64,000 bases of DNA from the NCBI GenBank assembly GCA_947173495.1, contig CAMWFQ010000011.1:1-64000 (forward strand). Direction: 5' to 3'. Made by a program: the position numbers and the translations under genes. This stretch comes from an uncultured Lachnospiraceae bacterium (GTDB lineage Bacteria; Bacillota; Clostridia; Lachnospirales; Lachnospiraceae). Below, in pieces: positions 1 to 7,687 of the stretch. How positions within the stretch are numbered: position 1 is the first letter of the stretch; every line of letters begins with the position of its first letter. Below the pieces are notes generated by a model, which was not told where the DNA came from, ran no database searches, and saw only the letters and a list, made by a program, of their open reading frames with translations.

Positions 1-167
1 AAGTTTACAGGAGAACGCCATATATTTCACTACACGTTCTTATTTGACGCTTACTCCAATTCGTGTTTCCACAACGCAATTCGTGCAAAGCAATGGCGTC
101 CTTTCCGAATGGCATGATAAAATCAGGAAAGAATAAAGGCATTGTGACAGGGGAAGGGGAACCGAAA

Positions 168-2120
168 ATGGGCATATCAGGTTATGGTAAAAAGAAAGAA
201 AAGCGTTACAGCTTTCCGGAAAATACCATCTGCTTTTTCCGGGAAATGTGTGTCAGGGAGCCTTTGGCGGCCCTGTGTTTTTTGTTGGCAGTGATCAGTG
301 GTGTAATGCTGCCTTTTTTAAGTGCCGCTCTGCCGAAGCTGGTGCTTAAGGGGCTGGAGGAAGGATGGGCATTTCCCCTTTTTCTTGAAAGGCTTCTTCT
401 TCTGGCAGCCGTGCTGGCGCTTGTGGGCGTCCTGCGAGCAGGAAGCAGCGTTTACATGGATACCAGAACCCGCACCATTTTTGATCGCTATAATCTGCGT
501 ATTATGAAAAAAAGAGTATCCGTGGACTATGAGATCCTGGAAAACGAGGGCTTTCATAATGAGGCATATGCTGCCTATGATTCTATTTACAGGCACCACG
601 CCGAGCTCCCGGCAGGTTACACCATTTGGAAGGAATTTCTGGCGGCCATTATTTCCGCGGCGCTTTATGGAGGGATCCTGTTTACCCAGAGTCCGGGGAT
701 CCTGATCCTGGTGCTGCTGCCTACATTGACAGCTGCCTTTCTGCAGAAGAAGGCCAGAGCTTATGACAGGAAAATGCGGCATTTCGCTCAGGACGCGAAC
801 CGAAAAATGGATTATGTGGCGAGGCTGACTTCTGATTTCAGAGCGGGAAAGGATATACGGATTTTTGATCTTTCGGGATGGCTTCTGGGAATTCTGAAAA
901 AGGAACGCAGGATCAGCGAGGGCTATGTAAAGCGGTGGGAAAACGCTTATCTTGCCGCCAACTTTGTGGACTCCGCTTTGAACTTTCTGCGGGATGGCTG
1001 CGCCTATGTGTTTCTCATTGTGCGGATTGTCCGGGGAGAAATGGCTGTGTCCGATTTTGTCTGGTATATGGCTATGGTGGCGGGGGCGCAGCAGGCCTGT
1101 GCCCAACTGCTTTCCGTGGGAGAGCGGGCAGGGCGGCTCAATCTGGACTACGGCAGACTCCGGCGGTTTCTGGATGGCTGGGAGGGAACGTCTTTTTCAG
1201 GAAAATGGAAATCTCAGGAAAATGAGAAAGCGGGAGAGGGTGAGGGAAAGGCTCCCGAGATCACTTTCCGGAATGTAAGCTTCCTTTATCCGGGAAGTTC
1301 GGAGGCCACCTTAAAGGATATAAGCTTTACCATCCGCTCCGGAGAAAAGATTGCCTTGGTGGGACATAACGGTGCGGGAAAGACCACGCTGGTAAAGCTT
1401 TTGTGCGGCCTCTACCACCCTGCGGAGGGGGAGATTCTGGTGAATGGCCGGAATATAAAGGAATATGACAGGGAGTCCTATTACAGAATGATTTCGGCAG
1501 TGTTCCAGAATGTAAAGCTTCTGCCATTAAGTATCGCACAGAATGTGGCCTCCGCGCCTGAATCCTGCACGGAGAAATTCGACAGAAAGACATCCGGCAC
1601 GGATAAAACAAACGTCGGGCAATCCGATATAAGTAAATTCGGTACAAAGCCGCCGAAGACAGATCCGGACAGAGTCCGACAGTGCCTGGAGCTGGCGGGA
1701 CTCTGGAAAAAGGTAGAGAGCCTGCCTTTAAAGGAGCATACCCTGCTGGAAAGAAGAGTCAGCGCTCAGGCAGTGGATCTCTCCGGAGGTGAGAAGCAGA
1801 AGCTCTGGATGGCAAGAGCTTTTTATAAAGAAGCGCCGATTCTTGTGCTGGATGAGCCCACCGCGGCGCTCGACCCGCTGGCCGAGCAGGAGGTCTATGA
1901 GAAATACCGGGAAATGTCGGCGGGAAGAACCTCCGTATTTATATCCCACAGGCTTTCCAGCACCAGCTTTTGCGACAGGATCTTTTTTATGGAAAAGGGG
2001 AAGATCACAGAAGTGGGGAGCCACAGCTTTCTTCTTGAAAAGGGCGGCGCTTATGCCGCTCTGTATGAGATTCAGAGTCAGTACTACAGAAAGGAGAGCG
2101 GGAAAGCATGCGAAGCATAA
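168..2120 (+). CDS. ABC exporter half-transporter (membrane + ATPase), first of a pair
   Basis: A 650-residue fused exporter subunit: an N-terminal six-helix-type membrane part (about residues 20-330) and a C-terminal ATPase. The ATPase shows Walker A GHNGAGKTT (about residue 399), signature LSGGEKQK (about 537) and Walker B ILVLDEPTAALD (about 558). The ATG at 168 follows a purine-rich GGGAAGGGGA, so the GTG at 63 is not used as the start here. It overlaps the next ABC gene by 13 bp, which suggests a heterodimeric exporter. Odd point: a Ser/Lys/Thr-rich stretch of roughly 40 residues sits between the Q-loop region and the signature motif. A LytTR/GHKL two-component pair follows, so export of a peptide or antimicrobial is plausible, but the substrate is not shown. 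Confidence 0.88.
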   Translation: MGISGYGKKKEKRYSFPENTICFFREMCVREPLAALCFLLAVISGVMLPFLSAALPKLVLKGLEEGWAFPLFLERLLLLAAVLALVGVLRAGSSVYMDTRTRTIFDRYNLRIMKKRVSVDYEILENEGFHNEAYAAYDSIYRHHAELPAGYTIWKEFLAAIISAALYGGILFTQSPGILILVLLPTLTAAFLQKKARAYDRKMRHFAQDANRKMDYVARLTSDFRAGKDIRIFDLSGWLLGILKKERRISEGYVKRWENAYLAANFVDSALNFLRDGCAYVFLIVRIVRGEMAVSDFVWYMAMVAGAQQACAQLLSVGERAGRLNLDYGRLRRFLDGWEGTSFSGKWKSQENEKAGEGEGKAPEITFRNVSFLYPGSSEATLKDISFTIRSGEKIALVGHNGAGKTTLVKLLCGLYHPAEGEILVNGRNIKEYDRESYYRMISAVFQNVKLLPLSIAQNVASAPESCTEKFDRKTSGTDKTNVGQSDISKFGTKPPKTDPDRVRQCLELAGLWKKVESLPLKEHTLLERRVSAQAVDLSGGEKQKLWMARAFYKEAPILVLDEPTAALDPLAEQEVYEKYREMSAGRTSVFISHRLSSTSFCDRIFFMEKGKITEVGSHSFLLEKGGAYAALYEIQSQYYRKESGKACEA

Positions 2121-3973
2121 AAGGAAAAGAGACGGAGTTTCAAAAGGATGTACGCAGTCATTTGAGAGCCATCCGGCTTATTTTTACCTACAGCCGGGAA
2201 TGGTCGGTTGTGGGGATTACTATGACAATGGACGGCCTTTACCCTTTCATAAGCATTTATGTCTCCGCCAGGCTCCTTGATGCTCTTTATGAGAAACGGC
2301 CCCTTGAGGAAATGATCTTCTGGGCGCTGCTGGGAGCCGGGATTACGTTTCTTGTGACGACTGTGCGGCATCTGGCGGCGAAGTACAAAAATACCCTCTG
2401 GTGGAGTATGCGCTTTCGAATGGAAGAGCCTTTGATGGAAAAGGCTATGGGGATGGACTATGAGCGGATGGAGGACGAGGAGGTGCAGAAGCTCCGGGCA
2501 AGACAGACGGAATACCGCAAGCGTGGCGGAAGTGCGTTTGAGATCTTTATCTGGCAGATGGAGCTCTTTCTTACGGCATGCCTGAAGCTGATTTTTGCCG
2601 TTGCCACTGTATGCACGTTGCCTGGACAAGTCTCTGAAGGCGGGCGCGTAGCCACGGCCGCCATCGCGGCAGTGCTTTTGGCAGGGCTTTTTCTGATGCG
2701 CAGAAGCGCCCGGCGGGCCGGCAGGCGGGAACATGATATTTGGAGAAAAAGTGCGGACGAGGAACGTCTGGACACCTTTATTATGTCAGAGGTGGTGTTG
2801 GATCCTGAGGCAGGAAAGGACATCCGTTTGTTTCAGCAGCAGGACATGCTTCTGGAATACGGCGAAAAAATGTGTGAAAACGGCAGGAGGGTATACAGAG
2901 AGATTTCCGGAATCCGAATGGGTCAGGGCCTTCTGCAAAGTCTCTGGGCGGCGGCGTTAGGCGCTGCAGCCTACCTTTATACGGGGATGCAGGCCTACGG
3001 AGGAGTTATTGCACCGGGAAGTGTGGTGCGCTATGCGGGAGGAATCCAGCAGATGGTGCAGGCAGTCACAGATCTGCTTTACAGCTGGGATTATCTGCAC
3101 AATTACAGGGAGAGGATGGAAGAATTTTTCACCTATCTGGATCTGCCCGAAAAGAAGAAAAAGGGAACGATTCCGGTGCAGAAACGGAGGGACGGACGGT
3201 TTTTGATCGAATTTAGAAATGTGTCCTTTCAATATCCGGGAACCGAGACCTGGGTGCTTAAGAATATGAATCTGCGGTTTGAGATCGGGGAGAGGGTGGC
3301 GTTGGTGGGACCCAACGGTTCAGGCAAAACCACCTTTGTCAAGCTTCTGTGCCGCCTTTATGACCCCACTGAGGGTGTTATTCTGATGAACGATGTGGAT
3401 ATCCGGAAATACCGGTATGATGAGTATATGAGACTGTTTTCCGTGGTCTTTCAGGATTTTCAGGTTTTTTCCCTGAAAATGGGAGAATATATTGCAGGAA
3501 GCGCCAATGTGGATGAACGGAGAGCTCTGGAGGCGGCGGAACGGGCCGGGCTTTCAGGTCTTTTATCCAAGATGCCGGAGGGACTGGATACCACCATAGG
3601 CCGGGACTTTTCGGAGAACGGCTTTGTGATTTCCGGAGGGGAAGCACAGAAGCTTGCCATGGCGCGGGCCATATATAAGGACGCACCTTTTGTGATTCTG
3701 GACGAACCTACTGCCGCCCTTGACCCGGTGACGGAGAATGAGATCTATACCAGGTTCCATGAGATCATCGGGGATAAGACAGCCCTTTTTATCTCCCACA
3801 GGCTTTCGTCCTGCCGGTTTGCAGGGGAGATTCTGGTGTTTCAGAAGGGGAATATTGTACAGAGAGGAAGGCATGACGCGCTGTGCGGACAGGAGGGACT
3901 TTATCAGAGAATGTGGGAGGCTCAGGCTAAGTATTATCAGAACACAATTGCAGGAAGCGGCCAAATGGGATAA
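2108..3973 (+). CDS. ABC exporter half-transporter, second of a pair
   Basis: A 621-residue membrane-ATPase fusion of the same family as the preceding gene. The ATPase shows Walker A GPNGSGKTT, a signature read as ISGGEAQK, and Walker B FVILDEPTAALD followed by the switch His in FISHRLSS. The start ATG at 2108 lies inside the end of the previous gene and follows AAAGGAGAG, so the two are translationally coupled. The two proteins have different membrane sequences, as expected for a heterodimer. The alignment-free view gives no substrate; multidrug, peptide or lipid export are all possible. Confidence 0.88.
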   Translation: MRSIKGKETEFQKDVRSHLRAIRLIFTYSREWSVVGITMTMDGLYPFISIYVSARLLDALYEKRPLEEMIFWALLGAGITFLVTTVRHLAAKYKNTLWWSMRFRMEEPLMEKAMGMDYERMEDEEVQKLRARQTEYRKRGGSAFEIFIWQMELFLTACLKLIFAVATVCTLPGQVSEGGRVATAAIAAVLLAGLFLMRRSARRAGRREHDIWRKSADEERLDTFIMSEVVLDPEAGKDIRLFQQQDMLLEYGEKMCENGRRVYREISGIRMGQGLLQSLWAAALGAAAYLYTGMQAYGGVIAPGSVVRYAGGIQQMVQAVTDLLYSWDYLHNYRERMEEFFTYLDLPEKKKKGTIPVQKRRDGRFLIEFRNVSFQYPGTETWVLKNMNLRFEIGERVALVGPNGSGKTTFVKLLCRLYDPTEGVILMNDVDIRKYRYDEYMRLFSVVFQDFQVFSLKMGEYIAGSANVDERRALEAAERAGLSGLLSKMPEGLDTTIGRDFSENGFVISGGEAQKLAMARAIYKDAPFVILDEPTAALDPVTENEIYTRFHEIIGDKTALFISHRLSSCRFAGEILVFQKGNIVQRGRHDALCGQEGLYQRMWEAQAKYYQNTIAGSGQMG

Positions 3974-4011
3974 GATAACAGAAGAAACTTGTGAATGGAG
4001 GGCGCTGGCAA

Positions 4012-4734
4012 ATGGAGCCTTTGCAGATTGCGCTCTGTGATGACGAGCAGGCACAGAGGGAACTTTGGGAAAAGTACATCAGGGAATGGGCTGCCGGCAG
4101 AAAGTATCAGATCCGGCTTTTCTCCTTTCCCGATGGAGAAGCCCTGCTGGAGGATTTTTCACGGAAGGGATTTGACTTGGTGCTTCTGGATATCCAGATG
4201 CAGGGAATGGACGGTATGTATGCGGCCCGGAAGATCCGGGCAGCAGGTCTCGAGACAGGAATCCTTTTTGTTACAGGGTATGAGGATTATATGGCGGAGG
4301 GCTATGAGGTGGAGGCGTTCCGGTACCTGCTGAAGCCCCTGCAGAGAGAAAAGCTCTGGGAGGCTCTGGACCAGTTTCTGCTTCGGAGAAGGAGGACGCG
4401 GCGGTATTGGACAGTGGAGACGCCGGAGGGTCAAAAAAGAGTGGCGCTCGCAGAGATCCTTTATCTGGAATCCTTTGGTCATACCTGCCTTTTGTATACC
4501 CGGGAAGAGAGCTTTCTGGTAAAGAAGGGCATATCGGAAGTGGAAAAGGAGCTGGAGATTCTGGGGCTTTGCGTGTTCCGTACCCACCGCTCTTATCTGG
4601 TAAATCTTTCACAGGTCACCGGGGTTGGCCGAAAGATGGCATCTCTTGCAGGAGGCAGGGAGATCCCCGTGAGCAGGACGCAGTACCAGGCTTTAAACCG
4701 CGCTTTTATTCGGCTGTTCCGCAGGGAGAGCTGA
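4012..4734 (+). CDS. LytTR-family response regulator (AgrA/LytR type)
   Basis: A 240-residue regulator with an N-terminal receiver domain (acidic pair CDDE near residues 9-12, phospho-acceptor Asp60 in LVLLDIQM) and a C-terminal LytTR DNA-binding domain ending with FRTHRSYLVNL. The ATG at 4012 is preceded by GGAGGG at 3997-4002; a GTG at 3991 is the alternative. It lies directly downstream of the exporter pair and upstream of a GHKL kinase, so it probably controls the exporter in response to an extracellular signal. That control is inferred from position. Confidence 0.9.
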   Translation: MEPLQIALCDDEQAQRELWEKYIREWAAGRKYQIRLFSFPDGEALLEDFSRKGFDLVLLDIQMQGMDGMYAARKIRAAGLETGILFVTGYEDYMAEGYEVEAFRYLLKPLQREKLWEALDQFLLRRRRTRRYWTVETPEGQKRVALAEILYLESFGHTCLLYTREESFLVKKGISEVEKELEILGLCVFRTHRSYLVNLSQVTGVGRKMASLAGGREIPVSRTQYQALNRAFIRLFRRES

Positions 4735-4761
4735 CATTCGTTTTACGATCAGCCGGCCCGC

Positions 4762-4770
4762 GGGGGGGGG
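4762..4770 (+). repeat. G9 homopolymer tract between regulator and kinase genes
   Basis: Nine consecutive G bases lie 28 bp after the response-regulator stop codon and upstream of the kinase start. Such tracts can slip during replication. It lies outside both reading frames as called here, so any effect would be on RNA structure or expression rather than on the protein. Confidence 0.6.
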
Positions 4771-4806
4771 CAGAGCGCGTCGGGAACTGCACTGTGATGA
4801 AAGGAT

Positions 4807-4837
4807 GTAACTATGAGGCTGAAGGCTGAACAGTTAC
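4807..4837. repeat. 31-bp dispersed palindrome, copy 1
   Basis: The sequence opens with GTAACTATG and closes with GAACAGTTAC, so its ends can pair. A near-identical 31-bp copy sits at 9611-9641. This copy covers the first possible ATG (4813) of the kinase gene, which is one reason for preferring the ATG at 4852. Confidence 0.75.
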
Positions 4838-4851
4838 GAAAGGATCATAAA

Positions 4852-5571
4852 ATGCTGACACTTTTTCTTGCCCTGCTGCCTGCCCTGGGAGTTGTAATAG
4901 CTCTGGTCTGGATTCCCCGGCTCATTGACAGGCGCACGGAGCGCTTTCAAAGCGATCTGGTAAACCGTCATTACGAGGAAGTGGAAAACATGTACCGCAC
5001 CATGCGCACCTGGCGGCATGATTACCACAATCACATCCAGGCGGCGGGCTCCTATCTGGAGCTGGGGAAATATGACGAATTGGCGGTGTACCTGAAGGAG
5101 CTTGATGAAAGTCTGTATAAAATTGACCGGATTGTAAAGACGGGCAATCTCATGGCGGACGCGATATTAAACAGCAAGCTTTCTCTGATGAGGGAATATG
5201 GAATCCGGACAGAGGTGACAGCCCGCGTGCCCGCCCGGATGAGGATCACGGATACGGAGCTGTGCGTGCTTTTGGGGAACCTGCTAGACAATGCCATCGA
5301 GGCCTGTCGGAGGGTTTCAGAGGAGGAGGGCCGCTTTATCAAAATTTATATGGATACTCTGCAGGAGCAGTTTTATATTTCTGTTATGAACGGGATGCGG
5401 GGAAAAGCCGCAAGGAATGGAGAACTGTTTCCAAGCACCAAGCGCGGTCAGGGGATCCATGGCTTTGGCCTGCAGAGAGTAGACCGGATCGTGGAAAAAT
5501 ACGGCGGTTTTCTGGACCGGGAATCGGAAGAGGGCGTATTTGCCACGGAGATTCTTTTGCCGATAGATTGA
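4852..5571 (+). CDS. GHKL sensor histidine kinase, short form
   Basis: A 239-residue kinase with a single N-terminal membrane segment (about residues 1-20), a phospho-acceptor region WRHDYHNH with His56, and a C-terminal GHKL ATPase (NLLDNAIEAC N-box, GFGLQRV glycine-rich motif). GHKL partners of LytTR regulators usually have five or six membrane helices, so this form is short; an in-frame stop at 4798 rules out a simple upstream extension. The start at 4852 follows GAAAGGA; the alternative ATG at 4813 lies inside a dispersed palindrome. It pairs with the response regulator at 4012-4734. Confidence 0.85.
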   Translation: MLTLFLALLPALGVVIALVWIPRLIDRRTERFQSDLVNRHYEEVENMYRTMRTWRHDYHNHIQAAGSYLELGKYDELAVYLKELDESLYKIDRIVKTGNLMADAILNSKLSLMREYGIRTEVTARVPARMRITDTELCVLLGNLLDNAIEACRRVSEEEGRFIKIYMDTLQEQFYISVMNGMRGKAARNGELFPSTKRGQGIHGFGLQRVDRIVEKYGGFLDRESEEGVFATEILLPID

Positions 5572-5604
5572 CTGGCTGACAGGAAAGGCGGGAGGAGTTT
5601 GTAA

Positions 5605-6372
5605 GTGAATGCAAAAGCGTTTGATTTTGAAAGAATAGCTCAGGGGTATAAAAGGCGTCCGTTTTTACATAAACAGATCATAGAACGATTTCAGAAGGAT
5701 ATTACTTCCCAGACATTTTCCAGTGGACTGGATGTGGGATGTGGAGCCGGTCTGTCCACAAAAGCGCTGAAAATGATATGCCGTCATGTAACAGGAGTCG
5801 ATATTTCAGAGGAGATGATCGCAGTGGCAAAAGAGGTGTGCGGCGATACGCAAGGGTATGATTTCAGAGTGGGGCGGGCCGAAGAGCTTCCTGATTTTGA
5901 CAGAAAGTTTGACGTGGTTACAGCCGCAGGTGTCGTACAATGGGTAGATCAGGCACTTTTTTTAAAGGGGTTGAAGGAGAGAATCAGGGAGCACGGCGCT
6001 CTTCTGGTTTACGACTTTGGAATCTCGGATCGAATGAAAGACTGCGATGCTTATACACGCTGGTGGCATGATGCTTATTTAAGAGAATTTCCGAAGCCGT
6101 TCCGGAATGAATCTGTCTGGACAGAGACAGAGGTGGCACAGTATGGGTTTCTGATGCGAAACCAGATCCCATGTGAACTGGAATATGAATTTGATCTGGA
6201 TTCCTTTATTGAATTTATGATGATCCAGTCGAACGTGAATGCCAAGATAGAGGGAGAAGGGAGAGCGGCCGGGAATATATACGAATGGTTCAGGCACTCT
6301 GCAGAACCGCTTTTTCAGGGAGAAAAGCGAACACTGATCTTTACCGGATACAGCTGGTATATGGAACGATAA
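5605..6372 (+). CDS. Class I SAM-dependent methyltransferase
   Basis: A 255-residue Rossmann-fold methyltransferase. Motif I is LDVGCGAG (about residues 42-49), followed by the acidic VTGVDIS strand that would bind the ribose of S-adenosylmethionine, and FDVVTAAGVVQWVD as the post-II region. The Methyltransf_11/25 type is widespread and acts on small molecules; the substrate cannot be read from the sequence. The start is a GTG with GGAGGAG at 5591-5597. It follows the kinase gene by 33 bp and may be the last gene of that operon. Confidence 0.85.
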   Translation: MNAKAFDFERIAQGYKRRPFLHKQIIERFQKDITSQTFSSGLDVGCGAGLSTKALKMICRHVTGVDISEEMIAVAKEVCGDTQGYDFRVGRAEELPDFDRKFDVVTAAGVVQWVDQALFLKGLKERIREHGALLVYDFGISDRMKDCDAYTRWWHDAYLREFPKPFRNESVWTETEVAQYGFLMRNQIPCELEYEFDLDSFIEFMMIQSNVNAKIEGEGRAAGNIYEWFRHSAEPLFQGEKRTLIFTGYSWYMER

Positions 6373-6391
6373 AGGGCAGAAAGCCGGATGC

Positions 6392-6937
6392 CTACAGGAG
6401 ACGGAAAGCGCCTTCATCAAGGAGCCTTCGGATCAGAGCCGCACTTTCCGCAGGTGTCTGGCCGGTTGTATCCACAGTATTTGATTCATACGCGCCGAGC
6501 CCGTCAAAAAAGTGCCACATGTGCTTTATGGTATCAATTTCCAAAGGAAAACATTCCCGCTGCGGCCGTGTCATTGCCCGTGAAACGGTAGTCTGCTCAT
6601 CCGGACGCAGTACAATATATCTGATATCAGCCCCCGCCCGGGCAAGCTCTGTCCATGGCGCCAGAAACCATGGGCCAATCACACCATCTACATAGACCTC
6701 ATATCCGCCTTCCAGGAATTTTGCCGCGCTTGAGGCAGCTGCTTCTATAACGGTTTCATTTTGATCGCCCGACTCGTCCAGCCAGGGAGCAGTATATCCT
6801 TTGCGAATGTACTGATAAAAATCATCTGTATGCATATGCACTGTCAGAGAACAGGAGGAGCTTTCAGATAAGATTCTGGAGATGCTGCTTTTTCCTGTTC
6901 CGCAGGCTCCTGATATCATTACAATTTTAGCCGGCAT
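6392..6937 (-). CDS. P-loop kinase-like / AAA ATP-binding protein
   Basis: A 181-residue protein with Walker A GACGTGKSS near the N-terminus and HTDDFYQYI, the usual place of a substrate-binding acidic pair in small P-loop kinases. The C-terminal half has a conserved-looking RPDEQTTVSRAMTR segment that may be a lid. It resembles nucleoside kinase or chloramphenicol-phosphotransferase-like folds, but the substrate is unknown. The start at 6937 is preceded on the minus strand by GGGAAAGG; an upstream in-frame ATG at 7048 would add a low-complexity leader and lies in the palindromic region. It converges with the methyltransferase gene. Confidence 0.75.
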   Translation of the reverse strand: MPAKIVMISGACGTGKSSISRILSESSSCSLTVHMHTDDFYQYIRKGYTAPWLDESGDQNETVIEAAASSAAKFLEGGYEVYVDGVIGPWFLAPWTELARAGADIRYIVLRPDEQTTVSRAMTRPQRECFPLEIDTIKHMWHFFDGLGAYESNTVDTTGQTPAESAALIRRLLDEGAFRLL

Positions 6938-7041
6938 GTCTGTACCTTTCCCGCGCCGATTTTTGCTGCGCTCGTTTGCATTATATAGGAAAAGCAAAGA
7001 GAGATCAAATATTTTTTGGACAGATAACAGGAAAAACAGGA

Positions 7042-7070
7042 TTGACAAAACAGGTTTAATGCGTTAAACT
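7042..7070 (+). promoter_or_regulatory. Sigma-A-type promoter with operator in spacer
   Basis: TTGACA at 7042-7047, a 17-bp spacer, and TAAACT at 7065-7070. The spacer holds most of the left half of the palindrome described in the next entry. It points towards the BlaI-like gene, about 220 bp downstream. Confidence 0.6.
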
Positions 7071-7101
7071 AAAAATGAGTTTAATGCATTAAACCTGTTT
7101 T
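7047..7101. promoter_or_regulatory. 55-bp inverted repeat with twin palindromic operators
   Basis: Two 24-bp arms (7047-7070 and 7078-7101) are complementary except for one base and are separated by 7 bp. Each arm contains a palindrome of the form GTTTAATGCRTTAAAC (7054-7069 and 7079-7094), with centres 25 bp apart. The position between divergent genes and over a promoter suggests paired sites for a dimeric repressor. The regulator is not identified. Confidence 0.75.
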
Positions 7102-7198
7102 GCCTTTTGCAGGCAATGAGACAGGCGCATTTGGAGCGCCGAATATAGAGGTAGTGTCAAGTAATGTATGAAAAACAGCAACGGACCGTACAAGCCCC

Positions 7199-7237
7199 GG
7201 GAGGATTTACTGACGCATCTGCGGAGTAAATCCTCCC
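7199..7237 (+). promoter_or_regulatory. Leader hairpin upstream of BlaI-like gene
   Basis: A perfect 13-bp inverted repeat, GGGAGGATTTACT at 7199-7211 and its complement at 7225-7237, with a 13-nt loop. No T-run follows, so it is not a standard terminator. It lies in the putative 5' leader of the BlaI-like gene. The stretch 6938-7294 holds no other gene. Confidence 0.6.
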
Positions 7238-7294
7238 AGATCCAGGGAGCTTTGGAAGGGGAGTTGCGGAACTGTAGAAAAGGAGATAAGGGAA

Positions 7295-7654
7295 ATGGAA
7301 ACACCGAAAATATTTGAAAGCGAATACAAATTCTGCGAGATCCTGTGGGATCATGAGCCGGTTTCCAGCAGCGAGCTGGTGAGGCTGTGTCGGGAGAAGC
7401 TGGAATGGAAAAAATCTACGACCTATACCGTGATCAGGCGTCTTGGGGAGAGAGGCGTCCTGAAATCCGAGAATGCCATTGTCACTTCGCTGGTATCCAA
7501 AGCGGAAGTGCTTTCTGCGGAGAGCGCAGAGATGGTGGAAAAATCCTTTTCCGGTTCCCTGCCGGATTTTATTGCGGCTTTTACCAGAAAGAAGAAGCTC
7601 TCAGAGCAGGAGATCAATGAAATTCAGAGAATGATCGATTCCTTCAGAGAATAG
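7295..7654 (+). CDS. BlaI/MecI-family transcriptional repressor
   Basis: A 119-residue winged-helix repressor. The pattern ESEYKFCEILWDHEP followed by a recognition helix region SSSELVRLC and TTYTVIRRLGERGVL is typical of BlaI/MecI/CopY proteins. The C-terminal part would form the dimer domain; family members are inactivated by proteolysis after activation of the partner sensor. The gene is 33 bp upstream of a BlaR1-like membrane protease, the classic pairing. No beta-lactamase lies beside it, so the regulated target is probably something else, perhaps this operon itself. Confidence 0.9.
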   Translation: METPKIFESEYKFCEILWDHEPVSSSELVRLCREKLEWKKSTTYTVIRRLGERGVLKSENAIVTSLVSKAEVLSAESAEMVEKSFSGSLPDFIAAFTRKKKLSEQEINEIQRMIDSFRE

Positions 7655-7687
7655 TCATTTGAAAAATATGAAGGGGAGTGGAGAAAT

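Noticed and set aside
63..167. An N-terminal extension of the first ABC exporter from a GTG at 63
   Set aside because: The extension lacks a ribosome site and domain similarity; the ATG at 168 follows a good purine-rich site. The 167 bases before it hold no other feature that I can support.
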